A stretch of DNA of 64,000 nucleotides from CAVTWH01 sp963738365 (GTDB lineage Bacteria; Actinomycetota; Actinomycetes; Mycobacteriales; Micromonosporaceae), in NCBI GenBank assembly GCA_963738365.1, contig CAVTWH010000008.1, positions 372,001 to 436,000 of the forward strand. The letters are read 5' to 3'. The notes under the pieces were generated by a model. The model had not been told where the DNA came from. It did no database searches and saw nothing but the letters and a program-made list of their open reading frames with translations. Made by a program: the position numbers and the translations under genes. Numbering within the stretch: position 1 is the stretch's first letter; every line of letters starts with the position of its first letter. Of the stretch, positions 35,000-43,713 are shown piece by piece.

Positions 35000-36120
35000 T
35001 CAGGAAAGGGCGGCCACGGTGCTGGCGACCTTGGTGCGCACCTCGTCGGGGAGCGGGGCGTAGCCGAGGCTGGTGACCGCGCTCTGCCCTGCGGCGCTGG
35101 CGGTGTAGCCCAGGAAGCCCTTGATCAGCGGCAGCTTCGCCGCGTCGTTGCCGGCGCTGCAGACGATCTCGTAGGTCACCAGGACGATCGGGTAGGCGCC
35201 CGCGGCCTTGGTGTTGTAGTCGATGGTGAGCTGCAGGTCTTGTCGCTGGCGCCACTGGTCTTGGCGCTGGCGATGGTCTTGCCGGCCGAGTCGTTGGTCA
35301 GCGCGGTGAACTCACCGGCGCCGTTGTAGATCTTGGCCGTGGTCAGGTTGTTGACGGCCGCGTAGGACCACTCGACGTAGCCGATCGAGCCGTCCTCCTT
35401 GGCAAGCGCGCCACCGACACCGTCGCTGCCCTTCTCGGCCTCGCCGCCCGGGGCCTTCCAGACCTTGTCGTGTCCGAAGGTCCAGTCGCTGGCCGCGGTG
35501 GCGGCCAGGTACTTGGTGAAGTTGTCGCTGGTGCCGGAGCTGTCCGAGCGGTGCACCGTGAGGATCTTGGTGGACGGCAGGGTCACGCCCGGGTTGTCGG
35601 CGGCGATCGCCGGGTCGTTCCAGGTGGTGATCTTGCCCGGCGAAGATCTTGGCAAGGGTGGCCGGCTTGAGCTGGAGGCTGGTGACGCCGGTGAGCGTTG
35701 TACGACGACGGCGATCGGGCCGACCGCCATGGGCAGGTGGATCGCCGGGCCGGTCTTGCACCGGGCGTCGGCCTTGGGCTGGTCGGTGGCGGTCAGCGGC
35801 GAGTCCGAGCCGGCGAAGTCGGCGGTGCCGCCGATGAAAGCGGTCTGCGCCGGCGCCGGAGCCGGTGCCCTGGTAGTTGATCTTGGCGCCCGAACAGGCG
35901 GTCTGGTAGTTCTTGATCCACTGGGTGATCGCGTTGCCTGGGCGGTGGAGCCCTGGGCGTTGAGCGAGCCGGTGGCGCAGGCGATGGCGGCGGCCGAGGC
36001 CCCGCCGGACGAGCTGGTGCTGCTGGGGCGTGGAGTTGTCGTCCGTGCCGCACGCGGCGAGCGCGAGCGTCGCGGTCAGCGCAATGCGCCGGCCAGGATG
36101 CCGTGCCGCTGGAGCTTCAC
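35000..36120 (-). CDS. pstS: Phosphate-binding lipoprotein PstS (frameshifted as read)
   Basis: About 370 residues after repair. The signal peptide has a lipobox, ALTATLALAACGTDD, so it is lipid-anchored outside the membrane. GSTAQ-GNAITQWIKNYQTACSGAKINYQGTGSGA begins the phosphate-binding domain, and SPLTATDQPK, ITTWNDPAIAADNPG, LTVHRSDSSGTSDNFTKYL and GYVEWSYAAVNN follow in PstS order. At least five single-base breaks lie near 35238, 35640, 35697, 35865, 35938 and 36023. GTG 36120 starts the protein. A PHO box lies about 110 nt upstream. Confidence 0.92.
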
Positions 36121-36521
36121 GTGCTGTCCCTTCGGGTTTCGGGGTACCGGCGGCGGGTCCACCGCCCGGCTGCCGGCGTGTCTCACCGGCTGAGGGGACG
36201 TTAGGAGCGCCAGGTGGACGCTTCGGAGGCCCAAAGTGAACGGGCCGTGAACACGTACCGGCCCTTACGTAACAGCTGTCTGAGGGCGGCATGTCCGTTT
36301 GGTGAACTGCCGAACGGGTCGGGCGATTGACTCGACCGGCGGGTTACCACCAACCGAACCGGCGGTCCGTCGTGGCCCGCACGGTTGACCCGGACCACCG
36401 CGCCCCGGGCCGGGCCCAGCGGGCCTCGCGCCGGCCCGCACTCGGTTCGGCCGGGCCCGCAGCCAGCCGGGCAGGAGTCAGTCGGGCAGGAGTCAGTCGG
36501 GCAGGAGTCAGTCGGGCGGGC
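36121..36521. other. pstS control region and mshD 3' repeats
   Basis: No gene. It contains the pstS PHO box (36231-36252), a further single GTTCACC-type site (36301-36307) and, at the mshD side, three 15-bp tandem repeats. Confidence 0.7.
36231..36252 (-). promoter_or_regulatory. PHO box (two 11-bp direct repeats) of pstSCAB
   Basis: On the coding strand GTTCACGGCCC is followed directly by GTTCACTTTGG, the classic pair of 11-bp units bound by PhoP in actinomycetes. An extra GTTCACC-like unit lies about 50 nt upstream. Confidence 0.85.
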
Positions 36522-36524
36522 TCA
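36466..36524 (-). repeat. 15-bp tandem repeats at the mshD stop codon
   Basis: GTCGGGCAGGAGTCA at 36481-36495 and 36496-36510, one variant copy at 36466-36480 and a partial copy at 36511-36524 that contains the mshD stop codon. Each unit carries a stop triplet on the coding strand. Confidence 0.95.
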
Positions 36525-37477
36525 GCCGTGCCGGCGGAAGCAGACGTCGGTGGACCAGCGGACGAAGCCCAGCCGCTGGTAGAGCTGGACGGCCGGGCCG
36601 TTGGCCTCGTCGACGTAGAGCATCGCCTGGTCCAGCCCCTGGCCGCGCAGGTAGCGCAGGCCGGCGAGGGTGAGCGCGGTGCCCAGCCGCAGGCCCCGGG
36701 CGGCCGGGTCGACGCCGAGCACGTACACCTCGCCGATCGGGTCGTGCTGGTGGGTGTCCGCCCGGTCGGCGGCGGTCCGCAGGTGGCCGTGCACCTTGGT
36801 CCAGTGGAAGCCGAGCAGCTGCCCGGCGCGCTCGGCGAGCAGGAAGCCGTGCCGGTCGAACCACGGCTCGGCCATCCGTACCCGCAGGTCGCGCAGCGTC
36901 CACCGGCCCTGGTCGGGGTGGTCGGCGAAGGCCCGGGCGTTCAGGTCGATCCAGGCCGCCTCGTCCCGGCCCGGGACGAACGTGCGCAGCAGCACACCGG
37001 GCGGCAGCTGCGGATGCGGGGACCGGGGCGAGCAGCGAGCGGCGCATCTGGAACAGCACCCGGGTGCGGTCGAAGCCCAGGGACAGGGCCAGCGCGGTGG
37101 CCGACGGGTGGTCACCGTGCGCCCACAGCCGCAGCCGGCCGGCCGGGTCGTGCTCGCCCGCCGCCGCGGTGGCCGCCTTGACCAGCGCCCGGCCCAGCCC
37201 GTGCCGGCGGGCCATCGGGTGTACCACCAGCTCGGCGCTCGGGCCCTCGACCGCGTCGGTGGTGTCCAGGTGGGCGTAGCCGACCAGGTCGGTCGCCGTC
37301 GCCGGAGAGCAGGTGTACGGCGGGCGCGTCGCCGCCGTGGCGCAGGTGCAGCACCACGTGCTCGGAGAGCGGGAAGGCGCCGTCCGCGTCGCCGGCCGCC
37401 CGGGCCAGCTCCAGCACCGCGGCGACCTGGCCCGGCTCGAGCCGGGCCAGGCGGTGTACCGGCGCAGTCATGGTCAC
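36522..37477 (-). CDS. mshD: Mycothiol synthase MshD (two frame breaks)
   Basis: About 317 residues with two GNAT acetyltransferase domains. The N-terminal one has VGYAHLDTTDAVEGPSAELV and VHPMARRHGLGRALVKAA. The catalytic C-terminal one has GFHWTKVHGHLR, IGEVYVLGVDPAARGLRLGT and the closing MLYVDEANGPAVQLYQRLGF. It acetylates Cys-GlcN-Ins with acetyl-CoA, the last step of mycothiol synthesis. Breaks are near 37305 and 37020. GTG 37477 is preferred over ATG 37471 because a TACGGT box lies 6 nt upstream. It lies downstream of glnR, as in M. tuberculosis. Confidence 0.9.
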
Positions 37478-37510
37478 CAGCCAACCGTAGCGATGCCCCC
37501 GCCCCGGGAC

Positions 37511-37547
37511 GGCTTGTGCCCCCACCGCCAGGGCAGGGGCACAAGCC
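37511..37547 (-). terminator. Terminator hairpin after glnR
   Basis: A perfect 12-bp stem (GGCTTGTGCCCC at 37511-37522 with 37536-37547) between the glnR stop and the mshD start, both on the minus strand. Confidence 0.7.
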
Positions 37548-37599
37548 GGACAGCGAACGTGGCCGAATCAGCCGGACAGTGGACCTGGCCGGAATGCAA
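37545..37599. repeat. Imperfect ~26-bp direct repeat after glnR
   Basis: GCCGGACAGCGAACGTGGCC and GCCGGACAGTGGACCTGGCC lie head to tail (37545 and 37571), immediately beyond the glnR stop. Confidence 0.75.
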
Positions 37600-37609
37600 C
37601 CGGGCAGGC

Positions 37610-38345
37610 CTAGAAGGTGGCCAGCGACTGGGCGGGCAGGCCGGTGATGGCCTCCGAGTCGGGCAGCGCGCGCTGGCTGGGCACCACGAACTTGTACCCC
37701 ACCTGGCGGACGGTGCCGATCAGCGACTCGTGCTCGGAGCCCAGCTTGGCGCGCAGCCGCCGGACGTGCACGTCCACGGTGCGGGTACCGCCGAAGTAGT
37801 CGTAGCCCCACACCTCGCGCAGCAGCTGGTCCCGGGTGAACACCCGGCCCGGGTGCTGGGCCAGGAACTTCAGCAGCTCGAACTCCTTGTAGGTGAGGTC
37901 GAGCGGGCGGCCCTTGAGCTTGGCGGCGTAGGTGTCCGGGTCGATGGTCAGCTCGCCGGCCCGGATGGTGCCGCCCTCGGTGGCGGTGGCGGCGCCCAGC
38001 CGGCCGACGGCCAGCCGCAGCCGGGCCTCGATCTCGGCGGGGCCGGCGGAGGCCAGTACCACGTCGTCGACGCCCCAGTCGGCGGAGAGGGCGACCAGCC
38101 CGGACTCGCACGACCACCGCGAGCAGCGGCACGCCCAGCCCGGTGGCGTGCAGCATGCGGCAGGTGGCCCGGGCGTCGGCGAGCTCGCTGCGGGCGTCGA
38201 CCAGGACCACGTCCGGCGACGGCCCGGCGACCAGCGTGCGCACGTCACGCGGGGCGGTCCGGACCGAGTGCGGGAGCAGGTCGAGAGCGGGTAGCACGGC
38301 AGCGGGTTCACCGGCTCGAGCGCCGGTGAGCAACAGAATTTCCAC
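37610..38345 (-). CDS. glnR: GlnR, global nitrogen response regulator (one frame break)
   Basis: About 245 residues, an OmpR-type orphan regulator. The atypical receiver domain ends GWGVPL/ADWGVDDVVLASAGPAEIEAR. The winged helix carries LTYKEFELLKFLAQHPGRVF, REVWGYDYFGGTRTVDVHVR and SEHESLIGTVRQVGYKFV, which is nearly the known GlnR sequence. It controls nitrogen assimilation genes such as glnA and amtB. One break near 38105 separates the receiver halves. GTG 38345 follows GGAGGTCCGC, a strong ribosome site. GlnR and PhoP are known to cross-talk, and pst genes lie nearby. Confidence 0.92.
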
Positions 38346-38651
38346 GCGGACCTCCGTCTCGGCGGGGCGCGCTGCGCCCTGCCACCCGAAGCCGGGTCAC
38401 GGCCTCGTCGGTCCCGGCGTCGCTGACGGGCGGGTTAGGCCACGAGAATAACCGATGTCGAACGTGATGACACCGGGTGACCTTTTCCACTACCAGCGTG
38501 CACAGAGTGGAAATGCAGGTCTGTTACCTGCGGCCCGACCAAGGATCAACCGTTCCGGCGTCCGGGGCCAACCGAACGGACGGCCCCACCGGCGTGCCGG
38601 CGGCGCGGCGGTGGGCCCGGTTAGCCGGTACCGGCCCGTTCTGGCACGATC
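38346..38651. other. Divergent control region between glnR and a membrane-protein gene
   Basis: No gene. It has the glnR ribosome site and a small perfect hairpin, GCAGGT-CTGTT-ACCTGC, at 38515-38531. TGACACCGGGTGACC near 38467 is a direct TGACC/TGACA pair. Promoters are not certain. Confidence 0.5.
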
Positions 38652-39749
38652 GTGGGCGTGTCCCCCTCTGCTCAGTCCGGTGGCCAGCGGCCGCCCCGCG
38701 GTGACGGCGATCGCGACCCGCGCGACGCCGCCGGCCGTGGTGCCCGCCCGGCGCCCGGGGAGGACGACCCGTACGGCTGGTCGGCGGTGGCCGAACCGGA
38801 GCCGGCCCCGGGCCGGCGGCTGCGCCGCCCGCACCGGCGCCGGGCCAAGGGCGGCCAGGCCACCGGCCTGGACCCGAACCTCGCCTCGGACCTGCCCAGC
38901 TGGCTGGCGCAGGAGCGGGTGGAGGCGGCCCGGCCCAAGCGTCGCCGGTCGCTGTCCATCGCCGCCTTCTCCGCCCTGCTGGGCCTGGCCTACCTGCTCG
39001 GCGCCCAGCTCACCCCCGGCTCCTTCGGGCTGGTGACCTTCGGGGTACAGGCGCTGTTCGTGGTGACCTGGGCGGTGGCGCTGCGCCCGCCGGGCGCCCG
39101 GATCGTGGCCGGCGTGGGGCTGGCCACGGCGGCCGCCGCCGACCTGGCGGTGGCCTGGCCGCAGCGGGCCACCCTGGCCCCGCTGGCGTACGTCACCGCG
39201 GGCGCCGTGATCGTCGGCATGATCGCGCAGCTGGCCCGGGGAGCGCGCCGGCAGAGCCCGACCGAGTCGCTGGGCGCCACGCTGACCATCGTGGTCGGCG
39301 TGGTCGCGCTCGCCGCCCTGGTGGTTTTGAACCGGCACCCGTTGGGTACCCAGTCCATCGTCACCTGCCTCGCCGCTGCCGGCGCGGCGCTGACCGTGGC
39401 CCACCTCGTCGACATCGTCCTGCCCACGCCGCGCACCAGTACCCAGGTCGCCCGGGGCTCGATCGGCGTCGTGGCGGGGGCCATGGCCGGTACCGTGGCC
39501 GGGGTCGTGGCCAGCACATACTTCGTCGGGCTGCACGCCGGTAGCGCGGCGGTGGCGGCGCTGGTGACCGCGATGGTCGCGGTGATGGCCGACCTGGCCG
39601 TCTCCTACGCCGACGCCGGCCGGGACCTCGACGGCGCACCGCCGGCCTGGTGGTTCGTCCGGCACCTGCAAGGCCCGCTCGGCGGGTACGCCCTGGCCGG
39701 CGCGGCCGCGTACGTGTTGAGCGTGATGCTGTTGGTACCGAACCTGTAG
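38652..39749 (+). CDS. Multi-spanning integral membrane protein of unknown function
   Basis: 365 residues from GTG 38652 (or GTG 38658). The first 95 residues are hydrophilic, Arg/Pro-rich and likely cytoplasmic. About eight membrane spans follow (for example SIAAFSALLGLAYLLGAQL, FGVQALFVVTWAVAL, LATAAAADLAVAW, AYVTAGAVIVGMIAQLA, VVGVVALAALVVL, VVAGAMAGTVAGVVASTYFV). No known motif is seen. It sits directly upstream of the LmeA-like gene, 10 nt apart, so it is probably in the same operon and may act in envelope lipid metabolism; that is inference from position. Confidence 0.7.
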   Translation: MGVSPSAQSGGQRPPRGDGDRDPRDAAGRGARPAPGEDDPYGWSAVAEPEPAPGRRLRRPHRRRAKGGQATGLDPNLASDLPSWLAQERVEAARPKRRRSLSIAAFSALLGLAYLLGAQLTPGSFGLVTFGVQALFVVTWAVALRPPGARIVAGVGLATAAAADLAVAWPQRATLAPLAYVTAGAVIVGMIAQLARGARRQSPTESLGATLTIVVGVVALAALVVLNRHPLGTQSIVTCLAAAGAALTVAHLVDIVLPTPRTSTQVARGSIGVVAGAMAGTVAGVVASTYFVGLHAGSAAVAALVTAMVAVMADLAVSYADAGRDLDGAPPAWWFVRHLQGPLGGYALAGAAAYVLSVMLLVPNL

Positions 39750-39759
39750 GGGAGTGCGG

Positions 39760-40527
39760 ATGGCCGCCGGGCGCGGACGCAAGATCACGATTGTGCTGGT
39801 CGTCGTGCTGCTGGTGCTGCTCGGCGCGCTCTTCGCGGTGGACCGCATCGGCGCGCACGAGGCCGAGCAGGCCATCGCCAAGCAGGCCAGCCAGGAGCTG
39901 GCCGACCGGCAGATCACCTCGCCCAGCAAGCCGAAGGTGCACATCGACGGCTTCCCGTTCCTCACCCAGGTGGCGGCCGGGGTGTACCAGAAGATCACCA
40001 TCAAGGTCGACCAGCCCAGCACCCAGGGCGTCACGCTGGACCGGTTCGACGTGGTGGCCCGGCGGGTGCACGCCAAGACCCGGGACGTGCTCAACGGCAC
40101 CGGGACGGTCACCGCCGAGCAGGTCACCGGCGTCGGCCAGGTGCCGTGGAACCAGGTCGGCAAGCTGATCACGTTGACCGGCGTGGACGCCAGCAACGTC
40201 ACCGTCACCGCCGACGACCAGGGCAAGATCACCGCCGAGATCCCGGTGAACACCCTCGGCCTGCAGACCACCGTGGTGGCCACCGGCTCGGTGACCGTCC
40301 AGAACGGCGCGGCGCAGGTCACCGTGGACAAGGTCACCACCAAGGGCGGCGCCCAGTCCCCGCTGATCAACACGCTGCTCGCGCAGCTCAAGCAGGCGCT
40401 CAAAGTGCAGGTGAAGCTGCCCCGGCTGCCGTACAACCTGGAGGTGACCGGCGTGCAGGCCACCCACACCGGCCTCCAGGTCACCGCGCTGGCGAAGAAC
40501 GTGGCCCTCTCCGGCGCCACCGGCTGA
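39760..40527 (+). CDS. DUF2993 / LmeA-like phospholipid-binding protein
   Basis: 255 residues. The N-terminal membrane anchor or signal is ITIVLVVVLLVLLGALFAV. The DUF2993 domain follows: AEQAIAKQASQELADRQI, KPKVHIDGFPFLTQVAAGVY, RVHAKTRDVLNGTG and LPYNLEVTGVQATHTGLQV at the end. The M. tuberculosis orthologue by position is Rv0817c (LmeA), which promotes lipomannan elongation. ATG 39760 has GGGAG 6 nt upstream; an in-frame GTG at 39754 is less good. Confidence 0.83.
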   Translation: MAAGRGRKITIVLVVVLLVLLGALFAVDRIGAHEAEQAIAKQASQELADRQITSPSKPKVHIDGFPFLTQVAAGVYQKITIKVDQPSTQGVTLDRFDVVARRVHAKTRDVLNGTGTVTAEQVTGVGQVPWNQVGKLITLTGVDASNVTVTADDQGKITAEIPVNTLGLQTTVVATGSVTVQNGAAQVTVDKVTTKGGAQSPLINTLLAQLKQALKVQVKLPRLPYNLEVTGVQATHTGLQVTALAKNVALSGATG

Positions 40528-40656
40528 GCGGGGAGGCGCCCCCGGCCTGCCCACGGCGACCGGCCGGGCCGGCGATTCGGCCGGTGTGAGCGGCTGACCG
40601 GGCGGCCGGGGCGACCGCAGCGTGGGATGCCGGCGCCCAGATGGTGGCGGCGATGG

Positions 40657-40662
40657 TAGGCT
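40657..40662 (+). promoter_or_regulatory. -10 box for the leaderless leader-peptide transcript
   Basis: TAGGCT, 8 nt before the ATG at 40671. Confidence 0.5.
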
Positions 40663-40670
40663 CGCTGACC

Positions 40671-40844
40671 ATGAGCCCGCAGGTCAACGCCGCGCCCGCG
40701 CTGGCGCGTGCAGACCGCGTCGGTCCGGCGGTGCGCGCCAGCCGCCGAATGCTCACGGCCGAGTCGACACCGCGGCCACTGCTCACCAAGCGCCGCCCGG
40801 TCGACTTCGGCCTGGTCACCAGCTGCCTGTGTCGTCGCGGCTGA
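40671..40844 (+). CDS. Cysteine-containing leader peptide (attenuator) of the sulfur operon
   Basis: 57 residues ending LLTKRRPVDFGLVTSCLCRR plus Gly and the TGA. 'RRxVDfgxxxSxxC' close to the C-terminus is the signature of the actinobacterial sulfur-gene leader peptides, such as Ms5788A of M. smegmatis before cysA2. There, ribosomes stalling on the Cys codons control expression of the genes downstream. The cysteines here are in S-C-L-C. The start at 40671 fits a leaderless mRNA, as known for Ms5788A; ATG 40749 would give 31 residues. The sulfurtransferase follows after 218 nt. Confidence 0.75.
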   Translation: MSPQVNAAPALARADRVGPAVRASRRMLTAESTPRPLLTKRRPVDFGLVTSCLCRRG

Positions 40845-40895
40845 GCGCCGGCGACATCTGAGGCTGCTGTCCGCGCCCCGCGCGGTCATCCTCCG

Positions 40896-40914
40896 CGGCA
40901 CTGTCGCCGTGCCG
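40896..40914 (+). promoter_or_regulatory. Possible attenuator hairpin after the leader peptide
   Basis: CGGCAC-TGTCGCC-GTGCCG, a perfect 6-bp stem about 50 nt after the leader-peptide stop. It is a candidate element for cysteine-dependent control. No experimental basis. Confidence 0.35.
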
Positions 40915-41062
40915 TCACCACAGGTTCCGCGTGCCACCGACCGCGTCTGAGCGCGGCGGGTCCACGCAGGCGCCGCCGTGGCACCCGTTCATCACCCGCC
41001 CGGCGCGCCCGTCCGAAGCCGCAGCACCGCAACCCGCCAGCACCGCAACCACTGGAGTGAAC

Positions 41063-41911
41063 ATGAGTCGCGAGTCCGTCCTCGTCTCAGCCGACTGGGT
41101 CGAGAAGAACCTGGACGCCCCGGGCGTCGTCTTCGTCGAGGTCGACGAAGACACCAGCGCCTACGACACCGGGCACATCCCGGGCGCCGTGAAGATCGAC
41201 TGGAAGCAGGATCTGCAGGACCCGGTACGCCGGGACTTCGTCAACCAGAGCCAGTTCGAGGCGCTGCTCTCCGAGCGCGGCATCGGCAACGACGACACCG
41301 TCATCCTCTACGGCGGCAACAACAACTGGTTCGCCGCCTACGCCTACTGGTACTTCAAGCTCTACGGGCACCGCGACGTCAAGCTGCTCGACGGCGGTCG
41401 CAAGCGCTGGGAGCTGGACAACCGGCCGCTGGTCAAGGACGTGGTCAGCCGCGAGCGCACCAGCTATACCGCGCAGCCGCAGGACAGCTCCATCCGCGCC
41501 TTCCGCGACGACGTGGTGGCCGCCATCGGCGTGCAGAACCTGGTCGACGTGCGCTCGCCCGACGAGTACGCCGGTCGCCTGCTGGCCCCCGCCCACCTGC
41601 CGCAGGAGCAGGCGCAGCGGGCCGGCCACATCCCCACCGCGATCTCCGTGCCGTGGAGCAAGGCGGCCAACGAGGACGGCACCTTCAAGTCCAACGACGA
41701 GCTGGCCAGCCTCTACGGCGCCGCCGGCCTGGACGAGTCGAAGGACACCATCGCCTACTGCCGCATCGGCGAGCGCTCCTCGCACACCTGGTTCGTGCTG
41801 CGTGAGCTGCTCGGCAAGGACAACGTCAAGAACTACGACGGTTCGTGGACCGAGTACGGCTCGCTGGTGGGCGTCCCGGTCGCGCTGGGCGACGAGCCCG
41901 GTCAGGCCTGA
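41063..41911 (+). CDS. cysA: Thiosulfate sulfurtransferase (rhodanese), CysA2-type
   Basis: 282 residues with two rhodanese domains. The N-terminal domain, without the catalytic Cys, has LVSADWVEKNLDAPGVVFVE and DTGHIPGAVKIDWKQDLQDP. The C-terminal domain has NLVDVRSPDEYAGRL and the active loop IAYCRIGERSSHTW with the catalytic Cys. It transfers sulfur from thiosulfate, possibly to cyanide or to sulfur carriers. GGAGTGAAC precedes the ATG. With sseC behind it and the Cys leader before it, it forms a cysteine-regulated sulfur operon, as in Mycobacterium. Confidence 0.92.
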   Translation: MSRESVLVSADWVEKNLDAPGVVFVEVDEDTSAYDTGHIPGAVKIDWKQDLQDPVRRDFVNQSQFEALLSERGIGNDDTVILYGGNNNWFAAYAYWYFKLYGHRDVKLLDGGRKRWELDNRPLVKDVVSRERTSYTAQPQDSSIRAFRDDVVAAIGVQNLVDVRSPDEYAGRLLAPAHLPQEQAQRAGHIPTAISVPWSKAANEDGTFKSNDELASLYGAAGLDESKDTIAYCRIGERSSHTWFVLRELLGKDNVKNYDGSWTEYGSLVGVPVALGDEPGQA

Positions 41912-41926
41912 GGCGAGGAGTTGGAG

Positions 41927-42247
41927 ATGAGCAGCGACACCCTGGGTTGCGGGGCGCCGGAGCAGTCCGCGCCTATCCCGGTCACGGTCGACCTGGCCAA
42001 GGAGACGGTCATCACCGGCGTGGTGCGCGCCGGTGAGGAGCCGGTGGCCGGCGCCTATGTCCGGCTGCTGGACGCCAGCGGGGAGTTCACCGCCGAGGTG
42101 GTCACCTCGCCGCTGGGCCAGTTCCGCTTCTTCGCCGCCCCCGGCAACTGGACCCTGCGGGCGTTGTCCCGGTCGGGCAACGGTGACGCCACGGTAGCCG
42201 CCGACCGCGGCATCAACGAGGTACTGCTGCCGGTAGCGGCGGCCTGA
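41927..42247 (+). CDS. sseC: DUF1416 protein SseC
   Basis: 106 residues. SSDTLGCGAPEQS begins the protein, with a Cys near residue 8. A beta-sandwich like a CNA-B/transthyretin fold follows: VITGVVRAGEEPVAGAYVRL, LDASGEFTAEVVTSPLGQFR and FFAAPGNWTLRALS. It always accompanies CysA2-type sulfurtransferase in actinomycetes (Rv0814c), and its role in sulfur transfer is not known. GAGGAG is its ribosome site, 15 nt after the cysA stop. Confidence 0.9.
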   Translation: MSSDTLGCGAPEQSAPIPVTVDLAKETVITGVVRAGEEPVAGAYVRLLDASGEFTAEVVTSPLGQFRFFAAPGNWTLRALSRSGNGDATVAADRGINEVLLPVAAA

Positions 42248-42257
42248 CCTGCACCGA

Positions 42258-42307
42258 CGCGCGAGCGCCGGTCGTGGCCCGCACCGGGCCCGGCCGGCGC
42301 TCGCGCG
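42258..42307. terminator. Terminator hairpin after sseC
   Basis: A perfect 14-bp stem (CGCGCGAGCGCCGG at 42258-42271 with 42294-42307) right after the sseC stop. Confidence 0.8.
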
Positions 42308-42346
42308 TTCGGGCAGGTGTGGGCCGGCCGGCGGGCGCGTGTCACC

Positions 42347-43258
42347 ATGGGCGGCGTGACGATCGACGGTACGACCCAGCCACCCGGCGCCCGGGCGCCC
42401 GACGGGTCGGCACCGGTGTACCTCAGCTACCCCGCTCCGCTGCCCGAGCCGCCCGGTGCCCGCCGCCGGCGCCGCCGGCTGTTCGCCCTGGGCGCGCTGT
42501 GGGCGCTGGTGCTGCTGGCCAGCGGCGTCTGGTACGCGCTGCACGGCGGGCACACGGTGCGTGAGCAGACCACGATCGCCCAGGCCGCCCCGGTGGTGGA
42601 CGAGGCCACGGCGTGGGTACTGAGCGCCGCCGGCCCCGGGCCGGTGGCCGCCATCGGCGGCTACACCAGCGCGGGCGGCTGTGACATCACCCCGGTACGC
42701 CGGGGCGAGCAGTGGGGCCGCGCCATCCGGCTGGCCACGCCGCCGGGCAGCGAGCGGGCCCTGCTGGAGCGCATCGGCGCCGGCCTGCCGGCCCGGTACG
42801 CCGCCCGGGTGCACACCGGCGACGTATCCAGCACGCTCTACGCCGACGCCGGTGACTACGTCGCCGTCAGCGGCAAGGTGGAGGCGCCCGGCCTGGTCCG
42901 GGTGGCCGTCAGCACGGGCTGCCGGCCGGTACCGCACCGGCCTGCGGCTGACCCGTCGTCAGCGCCGGCCGGTGCCGAGCGCGCCGCTGTCGAGCAGGCG
43001 CTGCGCGGTCTCGGTAGCGCCGCCACCGGCTGGGCCGTCCACGAGCTGCCCTGCGGCCCGGTCGGCGGCGGCCGGGTGCGTACCGTCACGGCCACCGCCG
43101 CCGCACCGGCCGGAGCCCTGACCGCCGCCGCGGCGGGTACCGCCGTGGTCAACTCGCCGGAGCTGGTCGCCACCCGGGACGGCACGGTGGGCACGATGGC
43201 CCGCCGGGACGGCGACACGCTGACCGTCTCCGCCACCAGCGGCACCTGCGTCGGATAA
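42347..43258 (+). CDS. Single-span membrane protein with large external domain, unknown
   Basis: 303 residues. A Pro-rich cytoplasmic N-terminus ends in ARRRRRRLFALGALWALVLL, the start of one membrane span. The external part is Ala/Val-rich with few charged clusters and three cysteines (GGCDITPV, STGCRPVP, ELPCGPVG) plus one at the end (GTCVG), possibly two disulfides. No domain is recognised. ATG 42347 is used; in-frame GTG 42317 is an alternative. The gene stands alone between terminators. Confidence 0.65.
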   Translation: MGGVTIDGTTQPPGARAPDGSAPVYLSYPAPLPEPPGARRRRRRLFALGALWALVLLASGVWYALHGGHTVREQTTIAQAAPVVDEATAWVLSAAGPGPVAAIGGYTSAGGCDITPVRRGEQWGRAIRLATPPGSERALLERIGAGLPARYAARVHTGDVSSTLYADAGDYVAVSGKVEAPGLVRVAVSTGCRPVPHRPAADPSSAPAGAERAAVEQALRGLGSAATGWAVHELPCGPVGGGRVRTVTATAAAPAGALTAAAAGTAVVNSPELVATRDGTVGTMARRDGDTLTVSATSGTCVG

Positions 43259-43326
43259 CGGCGGCCTGCTCCGGCCGGTGCGTCAGGAGACCGCCAGGGG
43301 AGCGGCTTGGCCGGAGATCGGGGCGC

Positions 43327-43689
43327 TCAGTAGACCAGGGCCTGGACGCCGTCGGCGAGGGCCTCTTCGACGAAGGTGGCCGCCCCGGCGATGCGGATGC
43401 CGGGCAGCACGTCCTGCGGGCCGATGCCCCGGCGCACGGCGCACTGCGTACACACCGTCACCTGGCCGCCCTCCAGCAGCGTGTCGAGCAGGTCGTGCAG
43501 CGGTGCGGCGTGCGGCAGGTCGAACTGCTCGGCCCGGCCGGGCAGGGTGAACCAGGCGGCTTCGCCGGTCAGCCAGAGCGACACGGCCACCCCCGCGGAC
43601 ACGGCGGTGGCGGCCACGGTGAACCCCTGCGAACAGCGTTCGGGGGCGTCGCTGCCGGCGGTGACCTTCACGACGAGGCTCCGGGTCAT
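43327..43689 (-). CDS. DsrE/DsrF-family sulfur-relay-like protein
   Basis: 120 residues. The DsrE fold is visible: RSLVVKVTAGSDAPERCSQG, AATAVSAGVAVSLWLTGEAA and the cysteine loop VTVCTQCAVRRG, then AGAATFVEEALADGVQALV. The Cys-x-x-Cys could carry sulfur or serve a redox role. It lies near the sulfurtransferase operon, in keeping with a sulfur function, but on the opposite strand. ATG 43689 is chosen; in-frame ATG 43701 adds four residues. Confidence 0.8.
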   Translation of the reverse strand: MTRSLVVKVTAGSDAPERCSQGFTVAATAVSAGVAVSLWLTGEAAWFTLPGRAEQFDLPHAAPLHDLLDTLLEGGQVTVCTQCAVRRGIGPQDVLPGIRIAGAATFVEEALADGVQALVY

Positions 43690-43713
43690 GGCGTACAGCA
43701 TAGGATCAGCGGC

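Noticed and set aside
40641..40670. Earlier start for the Cys leader peptide
   Set aside because: The -10 box at 40657-40662 lies inside this stretch, so a transcript would begin after it.
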